Below, in pieces: positions 36,901-45,942 of a DNA stretch of 64,000 nt. The DNA comes from Anabaena minutissima FACHB-250. GTDB lineage: Bacteria; Cyanobacteriota; Cyanobacteriia; Cyanobacteriales; Nostocaceae. Location: positions 147,831 through 211,830 of the forward strand of contig NZ_JACJRG010000008.1 of NCBI RefSeq assembly GCF_014697125.1, in the 5' to 3' direction. Under the pieces are notes generated by a model, which was not told the origin of the DNA, searched no databases, and saw only the letters and a program-made list of their open reading frames with translations. The position numbers and the translations under genes were made by a program. The first letter of the stretch is position 1. Every line of letters starts with the position of its first letter.

Positions 36901-39900
36901 TAAAGCTGTTTGATTATCAGCTGCGATTAACGTCTTTAAAATTTCTGTTTCGTTAAAGCGATCGCTAACCAATTCAAACTTATGTGTGGAGTCACCTAGT
37001 AAATTTGCTACCCTTTGCTGCCAGATTTTGGCATAATCAATACAAACTTGATTGCTCAAACTATTGAGTAATTCTAAACGATGTTCGAGCTTTTGAGCGA
37101 CGCTTTCTAAGTTCTCGCCCGTATAAAACAAAGCAGCTGAATAAAAAGCAGCAATATATGAGGCATATTGAACTTTGCCAACTTCCAAACCACTTTGAAT
37201 CCCCTCTAGCATTGGTTCTAATACGGCAGTGAGAGGGTCTTTAAAATGTCGCACATGACCATTAAAAATTTCGCAAATTTCAGCTTTGAGTTCTTTGGCA
37301 TTGTAGCGATCAAGAAGTTGTAAAGCTAACAAACAAGATTGATACGCAGCGTCAATTTCTCCTAACTGACCTGCCAAAATCAAACCATAACAAGCATAGC
37401 CATAAGCTGCCATCGCCGAACTTCCATGTTGAATGCACAGATCCACCATCGTGAAAGTAATTGAGGTGAATAACTGAGCATCTGCAAAATAAGTGGGAGG
37501 GCCTGCTGCCACGAGAATTCGCATTGCTGCCAGTTTATATTCGTCTGTCATCGGTGGCAGGCTACTTAAACTCTCAACCGTCAATGAATTTTCATACTGT
37601 TTGGTTAAGGCATGAGGAGGATCTTGACTGAGAGTAATTCCCAGCATTTCTATTACTTGTAAGATAATAGCGATTGCTTCTTTCAATTTGTTCTGCGAAA
37701 CGCTATATTGAATTTGAATTTCATATACTTTAACTTTATCTAAAATATTTTTGGCATTGTTTAAAACAATATCTGCTAAGATTGCCGTTTGTGCAAAATT
37801 ATTATTGAGAAACTCGGCTGAGGTTGCTTCTACATACAGTGCCAATGTTAAATCATAATTTGTCTGCCAACTCGTTCCTGAAAGTAATCCCAATCCTCCC
37901 TTTAAATACTTTAGTGCCGGGTCATAAGCTGTAGCTCTCTTGGCTTTTTGACCTGCCATCAAATTTAGTGCTGCTAGTTCATCTTTATGCTTCTGTAGAG
38001 TTAATAAGTGAGTACCTATATTTAATTGATTAACAATTTCAAAAATGTTCTCTTCAAGTTCCTCTTCTGGCGTATGCTCAAGTAACAATTCTCCAATTCT
38101 CAAATGTGTTTGGCTGCGCTCAGTTTTGGCAATAAGTGAATATGCTGCTTGTTGTACGCGATCGTGCAAAAATTTATAAATGATTTTTGGAGGGCTAGAA
38201 ACAGTTAAAAGTGAAGTATTTTCCTCCTCATGTCTCTTACTAAATTTTTCTAAATCAATAACTAGGGGAATTTTATAGTATTGATTTAATGGCAAAATCA
38301 GCCCAACTTGCAACGCTTCCCATAAATCCAATGCCGTCTCTGATAAAGACTTTTCATTAACAATACTAAGGACTTCCAATGTAAATTTGTCACCAACACA
38401 AGCACCTAACTTCAGAACGTTTTGAGTTGCTGGCAATAGCTTTTGAATTCGGCTAACCATTAATTCAACAACATTATCTGTAATCTCGATATCTAACAGC
38501 TTTTCGATGTCCCACTGCCAACGGGCTTGATTAAAGTTGAAAAACAATAATTTATCTTGATAAAGGGATTTGAGTAGTTGTGATAAAAAGAAAGGATTGC
38601 CTTGAGTTTTATTAAAGACTAATTTCGCTAGAGAGTTTGTAGACACGGAGTGGCGCATCAAGAGCGATGTCTCTTGATTGCTTTGAAATGTATCAGCGAT
38701 TAACTTGCTAACATCAACCTGATGTAACGGCTGAAGCACAATATTGTTAATCACTGCCCCAGTTCGCTCAAGGTCAGAGAGCGTCAGCATTAATGAATGA
38801 GTCACGCTCACTTCGTTATCTCGATATGCACCTATCGACAACAGATATTTACTATTTGGGTCAGTTATTAACAATTGAATTAATTTCAATGATGCTGAAT
38901 CTGCCCACTGTAAATCGTCCAAAAACAGTACTAAAGGATGTTCCAGTTGACAAAACACATGAATGAACTGTCTGAAGACACGGTTAAATCGATTTTGAGA
39001 TTCTGATGCTCCCAGTTCTGGTACTGCGGGTTGGGGTTCGATAATTCGTTCGACTTCAGGAATCACATCAATTATCACCTGACCATTCGCACCCAATGCT
39101 TTTAACAATTTTGCCCGCCAAATACTAATCCGTTCGCTACTTTCAGTAAGCAACTGGCGCATTAATTCTTGAAAAGCCTGAATCAGAGCAGCATAAGGAA
39201 TGTTGCGCTTAAACTGGTCAAACTTACCAAAGATAAAATACCCATGCTGACGCACGATTGGCTTATGAATTTCATAGACTAGAGATGACTTACCAACCCC
39301 AGAGTAGCCACTTACCAACATCATTTCTGTTGTGCCTTGACTGATACGCTCAAAGGCAGCCATCAAAATTTTGACCTCAGATTCACGACCATAAAGTTTT
39401 TGCGGAATCGAGAATTGGCTGTATAAATCTAATTGCCCGACTTGGAAGAGCGCAATTTCTCCAGTAGCTTCTAGCGATTTTAAACACATTTCCAAATCTG
39501 CTTTCAGTCCCAACGCATTTTGATAACGCTCTTCTGCTGTCTTTGCTAAAAGTTTCATCACAACATCAGAAACTGCCTGGGGGATTTCTCTTAAGCCAAG
39601 ATTTTTGGCAATTATACAAGGAGAAATTGGAGTTCTAGCAATATGGCAATGAACGAGTTCTAGGGGTTCTGTACTTTGAAAGGGCAATTGTTGTGTCAGC
39701 ATTTCATAGAACACAATGCCCAAAGAATAGAAATCAGTACGGTAATCAACTAAGCGGTTCATCCGCCCTGTTTGCTCAGGCGATATATAAGCAAGCGCAT
39801 CTTCAGAAATATTCTGATTACTAATTGTTTGCTTTTCTCCATACAAATAAGTAGCAAGGCTAAAGTCGTCAATTTTAACCTGTCCAGTTTGCGGATTGAA

Positions 39901-40308
39901 CAGCACATTAGTAGTTTTTAAATTCTTGTGAGTAACGTTATATTGATTAAGTTTTACTAGTGTTTCGGCAAGCTGAATTCCAATGTGTAGAAAATCACTT
40001 ACATGGAGCGATCTTTGACTCAGATATTTTGAAAGTGGTTCTCCTCCAAAATCTTCCAGAATCATTGCCCAGAACTGATGGCTATCTTCTAACACATAGC
40101 ACTTAATAACTCCTGCAATATCTAGCGACTGAAGAATTTTATATTCATATTTGAACCGAGCAATATCTTCGAGAGTTGGGTACTCTGGTTTAATATATTT
40201 TATTAGTACAGGTGTTTTTTCTAGTTCTTTAATTCCACGATAAAGAACCGTACTATTATCTTGTCGAAGTACTTCTTTGTGCTGATAACCTTCTAGTCGC
40301 CTAATCAT
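33964..40308 (-). CDS. Kinase-like/AAA/GAF/PAS/GGDEF/EAL signalling protein
   Basis: Domains of this 2114-residue protein in order: a Hanks-kinase-like domain (1-270); an AAA/STAND ATPase with Walker A GYSGVGKSS near 333 and Walker B LFLDDLQW near 461; a long helical region (about 650-1330); GAF (about 1340-1510); PAS (about 1556-1680); GGDEF (about 1690-1850, intact RIGGDEF); and EAL (about 1860-2110). The EAL domain reads EVLLR but keeps its other catalytic residues (N in INLSG, E in TETVA, DDFGSG, K in LKIDG, E in AEFVE, Q in AQGYG). Both synthesis and breakdown of cyclic-di-GMP are therefore possible. The kinase loop reads HKNLKTTN instead of HRDLKPEN and DFS replaces DFG, so phosphotransfer is doubtful. 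Inputs and targets are unknown. Confidence 0.92.
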   Translation of the reverse strand: MIRRLEGYQHKEVLRQDNSTVLYRGIKELEKTPVLIKYIKPEYPTLEDIARFKYEYKILQSLDIAGVIKCYVLEDSHQFWAMILEDFGGEPLSKYLSQRSLHVSDFLHIGIQLAETLVKLNQYNVTHKNLKTTNVLFNPQTGQVKIDDFSLATYLYGEKQTISNQNISEDALAYISPEQTGRMNRLVDYRTDFYSLGIVFYEMLTQQLPFQSTEPLELVHCHIARTPISPCIIAKNLGLREIPQAVSDVVMKLLAKTAEERYQNALGLKADLEMCLKSLEATGEIALFQVGQLDLYSQFSIPQKLYGRESEVKILMAAFERISQGTTEMMLVSGYSGVGKSSLVYEIHKPIVRQHGYFIFGKFDQFKRNIPYAALIQAFQELMRQLLTESSERISIWRAKLLKALGANGQVIIDVIPEVERIIEPQPAVPELGASESQNRFNRVFRQFIHVFCQLEHPLVLFLDDLQWADSASLKLIQLLITDPNSKYLLSIGAYRDNEVSVTHSLMLTLSDLERTGAVINNIVLQPLHQVDVSKLIADTFQSNQETSLLMRHSVSTNSLAKLVFNKTQGNPFFLSQLLKSLYQDKLLFFNFNQARWQWDIEKLLDIEITDNVVELMVSRIQKLLPATQNVLKLGACVGDKFTLEVLSIVNEKSLSETALDLWEALQVGLILPLNQYYKIPLVIDLEKFSKRHEEENTSLLTVSSPPKIIYKFLHDRVQQAAYSLIAKTERSQTHLRIGELLLEHTPEEELEENIFEIVNQLNIGTHLLTLQKHKDELAALNLMAGQKAKRATAYDPALKYLKGGLGLLSGTSWQTNYDLTLALYVEATSAEFLNNNFAQTAILADIVLNNAKNILDKVKVYEIQIQYSVSQNKLKEAIAIILQVIEMLGITLSQDPPHALTKQYENSLTVESLSSLPPMTDEYKLAAMRILVAAGPPTYFADAQLFTSITFTMVDLCIQHGSSAMAAYGYACYGLILAGQLGEIDAAYQSCLLALQLLDRYNAKELKAEICEIFNGHVRHFKDPLTAVLEPMLEGIQSGLEVGKVQYASYIAAFYSAALFYTGENLESVAQKLEHRLELLNSLSNQVCIDYAKIWQQRVANLLGDSTHKFELVSDRFNETEILKTLIAADNQTALSALYLAKTNLLYLYKEYAQAIENARIAERYIGSVMGTINVSEHSFYYMLALLGQYPHTTIEEQHQYLQIVQLRQQQMEKLANAAPMNFLHKYELVEAEKAKVLGQHYRAMEYYDRAIQNAREHGYFQEEALAAELAAEFYFLCKRERLARDYFTDAYYGYLRWGAIAKVQDLKERYPRVFPGDRTLTNIGITANDTIGLDLARLDLATVIKASQALSDEMIQSKLLDKLMNSMIENAGARTGMLLLQQSDQWVLVAEGFVDKDNAILLAAKPIEASPIPVALINYVTRTQSTLVLDDATEEKLFIDDPYIRNNRPKSVLCLPIIYQSKLKGILYLENNLAKGAFTQNHVKVLRLLAFQAAISLENAELYQELQTYSQKLESKNAELNQINLSLAAEISDRQRKEVERQQAQEALFQEKELAQVTLQSIGDAVITTDSLGLVRYLNPIAQNLTGWSQLEAQGLPLSEVFQIVNETTREPVVNPLEIALHEGRTVGLANHTILIARNSDEFAIDDSAAPIRASNGEIIGAVMVFHDVSRNRSLSRQLSWQASHDALTGLVNRREFENHLEQAINDAKRHNEQYALCYLDLDQFKIVNDTCGHLAGDELLRQVTALFQSQVRKMDTLARIGGDEFGLLLNQCSLEQAQRVCNSIRQKVQELRFVWQEKLFTIGTSIGLVMINTQSESVAHVLSLADAACYAAKNRGRNRVHVYQVDDIDLLQQKGEIEWVTRIAHALEDNRFCLYYQTIIPVLQTEMKQQHYEVLLRLQDENGALVLPMAFIPAAERYNLMHLIDRWVIRTLFATQGQQYRDTWNDCQSKNQQCNCIYAINLSGASINDDQFIEFIHEQFALHQIPPQMICFEITETVAISNLSKAFLLISELRSLGCRFALDDFGSGMSSFTYLKNLPVDFLKIDGSFIRQILDNSIDLAMVEAINHVGHIMGLKTIAEFVENDAILEKIKALGVDYAQGYGIAKPYPFL

Positions 40309-41164
40309 TATCTCTATTTAAAAATAAAATAATCCAAGTCATAATTTTTATGGGAAACTTGGATTTTCACTATCCAATCAGTTATAAAACTATTCATGTT
40401 TGCATTATTTCAACCTTGTAAATAGGTGCATTATGTAAGATAAATGCAATTGAAGACAGGAAGTGAGTCAGTAGGTAACTAAAGCAGCTTAAAAAAATAC
40501 AAGTTAAGTAATAACCCTTTAGTTATGCATTCTATCTTACCAAGCTGCTAAGAGAGTTCAGCCTCTAGGCTGTTGTTTGCTATACCGTTATATGTTATAC
40601 CATTTTTTATGATTTGTATTATTTCTGACTTTGCCTATTTTAAATCTCAGGTTCAGTCATAATGTGGTGATAAGGCTGATATTAATCCAGTAATCTATGA
40701 TCGCTCATTCCACTTCTTGCAGGATAATGAGCCATTTTTAGCCTTCCGAGCTTCACCAATCATCTTTAAATACTACCTTACAAATCAACTCAACATAACA
40801 GTGAAAAAATTTTTGCGTGCCAAACCAGATGCTCTTATGGCTGTTAGATTGTAGTTGATACGCGCTGAAATAAGAATTAGTAATTGGTATAAAGTATAAG
40901 GGAATCTATTCACTTTAGTTGTACATGAGCATATTTTGCTAACCTTCGTCATGACATCATTATCTAAACGACATAGATGATGTTTTGATCAATGCGTAAG
41001 TCCTAGTAAATATCTCTGATTTGTGGTTTCCAGAATTTGACTAGTACAACATGAGGCAAAAGCTAGTAGGGTGTGTCAGTCCGAATAATTTCTTGCTATG
41101 GCGAGGTATTCGCACGCTGACGCACTCTACAGTTTGATTTTGAATATTTTTTGCTCTAGAAATT
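40309..41164. other. 0.86-kb intergenic region, little structure
   Basis: This gap lies upstream of the giant signalling gene. It holds an 8-bp inverted repeat AATCCAAG/CTTGGATT (40331-40338 and 40358-40365) just before that gene's start, possibly a leader hairpin or operator. It also holds a TCAATGCGTAAGTCCT repeat copy at 40989-41004. I see no gene or RNA in the remainder. Confidence 0.5.
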
Positions 41165-42628
41165 CTAACTTCCGGATAAATCTTCAGCCGTAATTAGAGT
41201 TAGCTGAGAATTATCTAACTTGTGAAGATCATGGACAATGCGATTAGCTTGTTGTTCAATACTCCGTTCAAATAAAGCACGGGCAAAACGTCCATTGCCA
41301 AAACTCTTATCTCGTTTGACATGAGCAAGCTCAAAGGTAGCTTGTAAGATAATATTTGCCGAGGGGTCGAGGATGTAGCCGTTATCGTGGCAGAATTTCT
41401 TGAAAATTAATAACAATTCATGGGGATTGTAATGATCAAGGTAAAATAAACGGTGCAGTCGGGATTTAAAACCGGGGTTGGATTCTAGTAAACGATCCAT
41501 TTCCTCAGTGTAACCAGCTATGACTACCGCCAAGCGATCGCGATGATCTTCCATGCGTTTAATTAATATCTGCAATGCTTCCTTGCCATAATCATTAGGA
41601 CTATCTTCGGGTGCAAGGGCGTGGGCTTCATCGATGAATAGTACACCATCTAAGGCTTGCTGGACAGCATTTTCCACCCTGAGCGCAGTTTGGCCAATAT
41701 ACCCACTCACAATCCCGGCGCGATCAGTTTCTACAACGTGTCCCCGTTCCAGGAATCCTAATTGTTTATACAAACGCCCCACTAAGCGGGCAATTGTAGT
41801 TTTACCTGTCCCTGGAGGCCCGTACAGCATCAGGTGTAGGGAAGTGTCTACAGTTTTCAGCCCGCGTTTTTGCCGTTCGGTTTGCACTTTCAAGTAGTTG
41901 GCTAGAGAGAAAAGTTGTTGCTTGGTGCGTTCATGCCCAACTAGTGCTTTTAAGTCTGCAAACACTACCTCTAGACTATCGTCATGCGGTGGCTCATGCT
42001 CAATAAAGGTAGCTTTGGTTTCATATCTAGATTCATAAACCTCTAGACTCACATCACTGAAGTCTTTTTCCGTATCCGGCGCACTCACCATCAGGCTGTG
42101 AACTTTCATTTTGATTTTATCGTGAATGACAAAACCAAAATTTCGCCCTGGGACATCCATTAACTTGTCTGCGGGGAATTTGTCTACAAGGGTACTGTTA
42201 ATGTAGAATTCGACAAATTTACCTACACGGCAAATCTCTAATAAGTTCACAGCATTACCACGCTGAATGCGATCGCAGCGTTTCCAATCTGTATAATTGA
42301 CAAAACTACCATTTCTGACCTCAGCAATGCGATAACAAGCATGACCAGAAATCACAAACTCAAAAAAATTGCGATCGTCTAACAGTCCCCAGACGAAACC
42401 ATATCCATGATCATCTACACCAGCAGCTTTTTCTAAGACCATATGAATATGAAAATCAGTCCTGTCATAAAAGAACTCCGCCGAGTTCCACGATAGCCAA
42501 TAAGCATCACCTTCACGTTTGTGGTCAAATACATAGTGACCCACTTCCATGTAAAGGCTGCACTCTGAGCTATCTCGTGTCACCCAACTACAACGATTAT
42601 CTTGAAAGTGTTCCTCAAAAATTAGCAT
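41165..42628 (-). CDS. CbbX/SpoVK-type AAA ATPase with N-terminal beta-rich domain
   Basis: Residues about 1-200 form a domain that looks like a concanavalin/LamG-type beta sandwich (VGHYVFDHKREGDAYWLSWN, then VNLLEICRVGKFVEFYIN). Residues about 225-487 are an AAA domain of the CbxX/CfqX class: Walker A LYGPPGTGKTT near 271, the pore-loop region VSGYIGQTALR, Walker B VLFIDEAHAL near 329 and sensor GFKSRLHR. Known members remodel proteins; CbbX reactivates red-type Rubisco, but no Rubisco gene is nearby, and this organism type normally has green-type Rubisco. The N-terminal domain probably binds a client or glycan. The ATG at 42628 is the first start, with GAGG a few bases upstream. The role is unknown. 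Confidence 0.85.
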   Translation of the reverse strand: MLIFEEHFQDNRCSWVTRDSSECSLYMEVGHYVFDHKREGDAYWLSWNSAEFFYDRTDFHIHMVLEKAAGVDDHGYGFVWGLLDDRNFFEFVISGHACYRIAEVRNGSFVNYTDWKRCDRIQRGNAVNLLEICRVGKFVEFYINSTLVDKFPADKLMDVPGRNFGFVIHDKIKMKVHSLMVSAPDTEKDFSDVSLEVYESRYETKATFIEHEPPHDDSLEVVFADLKALVGHERTKQQLFSLANYLKVQTERQKRGLKTVDTSLHLMLYGPPGTGKTTIARLVGRLYKQLGFLERGHVVETDRAGIVSGYIGQTALRVENAVQQALDGVLFIDEAHALAPEDSPNDYGKEALQILIKRMEDHRDRLAVVIAGYTEEMDRLLESNPGFKSRLHRLFYLDHYNPHELLLIFKKFCHDNGYILDPSANIILQATFELAHVKRDKSFGNGRFARALFERSIEQQANRIVHDLHKLDNSQLTLITAEDLSGS

Positions 42629-42894
42629 TGCGTTCCTCTGTAGCTCTGTGTGTAGAATCAGCTGCTAACTATATTCATTCTAAACACGCCTCAACAGACT
42701 TACTTTGTTGCTAAAGCCCAGCAATCTTTCTGCCACAAGTATTTCAGCCTCCATAGCAGCAGATTTTATTCATGGGGAATGGGCTAGTTAGATTACCAGC
42801 AAGATTTCATCCTTTGAACAAAAATGTTGAGCTTTGTAGCTTAACATAGGCGACTAATGTTACATCTATTAACGTTGAGCAGTGGAAAATCAAC

Positions 42895-43941
42895 GTGAAA
42901 GCACAGGTATTTAGAGGCGTAAATCAACTCTCTTACGAAGAGATCCCCGTACCGAATCTGGAAGCAGACGAAGTTTTGGTACAGGTGGAAGTAGTTGGCT
43001 TATGTCAATCAGATATAAAAAAAATTCGTTATCCACTTTATGAACCACCGCGCATCTTTGGCCATGAAACAGCCGGGACGATCGCCGCAGTAGGTTCGCA
43101 AGTGCTAGGTTGGGAGGTAGGACAACGGGTAGCAGTCATGCACCACATACCTTGTATGCGTTGTGCCTACTGCATGAATGATAATTTCTCCATGTGCGAT
43201 GTCTACAAAAACATCTCCACCACAGCAGGTTTTAACGCCAGTGGCGGCGGCTTTGCTGAGTATGTCAAAGTTCCAGGTCATATTGTGCAGAATGGCGGGT
43301 TAATCCCGATTCCTGAGAATATTAGTTTTGAAGAAGCTAGTTTTGTTGAGCCTACCAACTGCTGTTTAAAGGCAGTTAAAAAAGCGCAAATTGCCCCCGG
43401 ACAGACTGTTTTAGTAACTGGTGCAGGGCCAATTGGCTTAATGTTTATCATGCTGGTGAAGTATTTCGGGGCAGAAGCGATCGCCACTGATTTATTACCC
43501 TCTAGAATTGAAAAAGCTGTAAATGTAGGTGCAGAGGCAGCTTTTGACGCGCGTGATCCCGATTTACCAGCCAAAATTCATGCCCTTACTGGTGGACTAG
43601 GTGTTGATGTCACGTTGCTAGCTGTCCCTAGCGAAAAAGCTTTCTTTCAAGCCCTAGATTGTACCCGTAAAGGCGGCAAAATCCTATTTTTCGCCGAATT
43701 TCCCGACCAAGTAGAAATTCCCATTAATCCCAATCTCCTCTACCGTCGAGAAATAGACCTCATGGGTAGCTACAGTTCCTCCTATCGCCTGCAAAATCTC
43801 TCGGCGGACATTGTATTTAATCGTCGCATTGATGTGCAAGCCTTAATCAGCGATCGCTACCCCCTAAAAGATTTATCAGCAGCCGTAGACCAAGCGATCG
43901 CACCCACACCAGAAACTTATAAAATCCTCATTTATCCCTAA
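42895..43941 (+). CDS. Zinc-dependent medium-chain alcohol/sorbitol dehydrogenase
   Basis: The start is a GTG at 42895. Catalytic zinc ligands are C37 and the GHE pair H57/E58. Structural zinc cysteines are C87, C90, C93 and C101. The Rossmann motif VTGAGPIGLMFIM lies near residue 175. The layout (348 residues) is that of the MDR family, near sorbitol, threonine and other polyol or secondary alcohol dehydrogenases. The substrate is not identifiable from motifs. It is monocistronic; the following gap has repeat DNA. The AAA gene upstream is divergent. Confidence 0.92.
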   Translation: MKAQVFRGVNQLSYEEIPVPNLEADEVLVQVEVVGLCQSDIKKIRYPLYEPPRIFGHETAGTIAAVGSQVLGWEVGQRVAVMHHIPCMRCAYCMNDNFSMCDVYKNISTTAGFNASGGGFAEYVKVPGHIVQNGGLIPIPENISFEEASFVEPTNCCLKAVKKAQIAPGQTVLVTGAGPIGLMFIMLVKYFGAEAIATDLLPSRIEKAVNVGAEAAFDARDPDLPAKIHALTGGLGVDVTLLAVPSEKAFFQALDCTRKGGKILFFAEFPDQVEIPINPNLLYRREIDLMGSYSSSYRLQNLSADIVFNRRIDVQALISDRYPLKDLSAAVDQAIAPTPETYKILIYP

Positions 43942-44120
43942 GTTGGGGGTTGGGGACACTTCTCTGCGAGACGCTCCGCGAACAACAAGCTCAGTGCATC
44001 GCTGGGGACTGGGGAATTGAAAATAATTTTTCCCTTGTCTCCTTTGTCTCCCTTCCCTTCCAAAAATTTTGAATTTTGAATTTTGAATTGATCTCTGGGT
44101 CTTCCCCCCTATCCCCCAAT
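43942..44120. repeat. Repeat-bearing gap before the phosphate transporter
   Basis: CTCTGCGAGACGCTCCGCGA at about 43972-43991 belongs to the same palindromic mosaic as 10030-10060. ATTTTGA heptamers repeat three to four times at 44064-44090. The latter supplies an in-frame TTG at 44076 that is not a likely start. Confidence 0.6.
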
Positions 44121-45392
44121 ATGGAAATACCGATTACATTACTGATAGTCGTCCTACTAGCCTTTTATGTAGCTTGGAATCTGGGAGCTAACGACGTTGC
44201 TAATGCAATGGGAACTTCCGTTGGTTCTAAAGCTATTACTCTGAAGCAGGCACTAATTATTGCTGGGGTATTAGAGTTTACTGGTGCGGTTTTATTCGGT
44301 CATCAGGTGACAGCCACCCTAGCAACAAAAGTAGCCAACCCTAACTTATTTGCGGCGACACCCCAAGTTTTAGCTACTGGGATGATCACAGTGCTTATTT
44401 CTTCTGGTGTATGGTTGCAAATTGCCACAGCGAAGGGTTTACCTGTATCTTCCTCCCATGCAGTCGTCGGTGCGATCGCTGGTTTTAGTTGGGTAGCTTT
44501 AGGCGTAGAGGCGATCGATTGGTCAACCATTGGCTCAATCACTGTCGGTTGGATTTTAACACCCGTTATCAGTGGCGCGATCGCCGCCTTATTCTATAGT
44601 CAAATCAAACACTGGATTTTGGATCAACCTCATCAAACCAAACAACTACAAGAGTGGATTCCCTGGTTGAGTGCAATTCTCATCGGGGCCTTTGGCGTAA
44701 TTGTCCTACCTTCTTTTACTCAACCGCTCAACAATTTTTTAATTGCCCAATTCGGTATTCACGTTCCACCCCACGACATCCCCTTGATCACAGGTGCAGT
44801 AGCCGCAGTTACACTGACTGTTTTTAGTTGGCGACAGCTAGAGGAGGTAGGGGGCAGGGAAAATTTCAACCCAGTCCCCAATCCCATAGAATCCCTATTC
44901 GCTCGTTTCCAAGTCCTAAGTGCTTGCTTTGTCGCCTTTGCACATGGTTCTAATGATGTCGGTAATGCGATCGCACCTGTAGCGGCGATCGTTTATATCA
45001 ATCGCACTGGCCAAGTACCAACAGCAGGCATTAATATTCCCCTATGGATCTTAATTCTTGGTGGTGCTGGAATTGTTGCTGGTCTAGCTGTTTGGGGTAA
45101 AAAAGTGATCGCTACTATTGGCGAAAATATCATTGCCTTACAACCCAGTAGTGGATTTTGTGCTGAACTCGCCACAGCTACCACCATCCTCATCGCCTCT
45201 CGGCTAGGTTTACCTGTCTCCACCTCTCACGCCCTCGTTGGTGGTGTAGTCGGTATTGGTCTGGTGCAAGATATAAATTCGGTGAAATTTCAAACCCTCA
45301 AGGGTATAGCCGCCGCTTGGCTAGTAACTGTTCCTATCAGTGCAATTCTCAGTGCGACCATCTTTAGCATTGCTCGGATGGTTTTTGTTTAA
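44121..45392 (+). CDS. PiT-family inorganic phosphate transporter
   Basis: The protein has about ten to twelve membrane helices and the duplicated PiT signature: GANDVANAMGTSVGSKA near the N-terminus and GSNDVGNAIAPVAAIV near the middle. It would import phosphate, with a cation or proton. I start it at the ATG at 44121 (MEIPITLL); the frame is open to a TTG at 44076, but that lies in a heptamer repeat and would give an unlikely 15-residue extension. The length is then 423 residues. It is monocistronic. Low-affinity phosphate or sulphate uptake cannot be told apart by sequence alone. Confidence 0.92.
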   Translation: MEIPITLLIVVLLAFYVAWNLGANDVANAMGTSVGSKAITLKQALIIAGVLEFTGAVLFGHQVTATLATKVANPNLFAATPQVLATGMITVLISSGVWLQIATAKGLPVSSSHAVVGAIAGFSWVALGVEAIDWSTIGSITVGWILTPVISGAIAALFYSQIKHWILDQPHQTKQLQEWIPWLSAILIGAFGVIVLPSFTQPLNNFLIAQFGIHVPPHDIPLITGAVAAVTLTVFSWRQLEEVGGRENFNPVPNPIESLFARFQVLSACFVAFAHGSNDVGNAIAPVAAIVYINRTGQVPTAGINIPLWILILGGAGIVAGLAVWGKKVIATIGENIIALQPSSGFCAELATATTILIASRLGLPVSTSHALVGGVVGIGLVQDINSVKFQTLKGIAAAWLVTVPISAILSATIFSIARMVFV

Positions 45393-45942
45393 TGTCTAAT
45401 TGTTATTACTCTCTGCTAATAACGCAAAAACTAGAATTTATTTTGGCAGAATGGCATTTAATTAATTAAAATGCTTCTTAAGGGCTGATTTGAATTTCTC
45501 CCTGAATCGAAGCTATAGATTGTTATAAAAGCTACATTCTGTAAAAATTACTTGTAACTTTAAACTCCTCTAGCAGTTTTTTATAAATCAGCTACATAAT
45601 TGCAACCAGCTATTAATTGCTATTGCTACAAAAATAACAAGTATTTATATTTAGGTGAGATTTTTTCACGAGAAAATATCTTACTGGGTCAGAGAATCAT
45701 GAAAATCAGACGGATGAAGTGCTGAAAGGTCTGTGATATGAAAAAAACACAGTATAGTCAATCTGTAAGTCACATAATATGCTTTGTCAATACTGGGGTA
45801 AGCATGACACAATGGCGTTGATATCCGTAAGTCCTGTGAAGATTTTCTATTTTATCTGACAAAATACAAGAAACTGAGTATGAGTGCCACAAATTTTACA
45901 GGAAGCAGCTTTATCGTCAAGGTGTATAGAGGTTAGAAACTA
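45393..45942. other. 0.55-kb intergenic region
   Basis: AT-rich DNA between two genes on the plus strand. A CCGTAAGTCCT fragment at about 45826 belongs to the repeat seen at 6208 and 40989. I see no clear terminator or RNA gene. Confidence 0.45.

Noticed and set aside
41165..42628. CbbX as a Rubisco activase
   Set aside because: No rbcLS in the window, and cyanobacteria of this type use green-type Rubisco.
44076..44120. TTG start for the phosphate transporter
   Set aside because: It lies inside a heptamer repeat and adds 15 unlikely residues; the ATG at 44121 begins right before the first helix.
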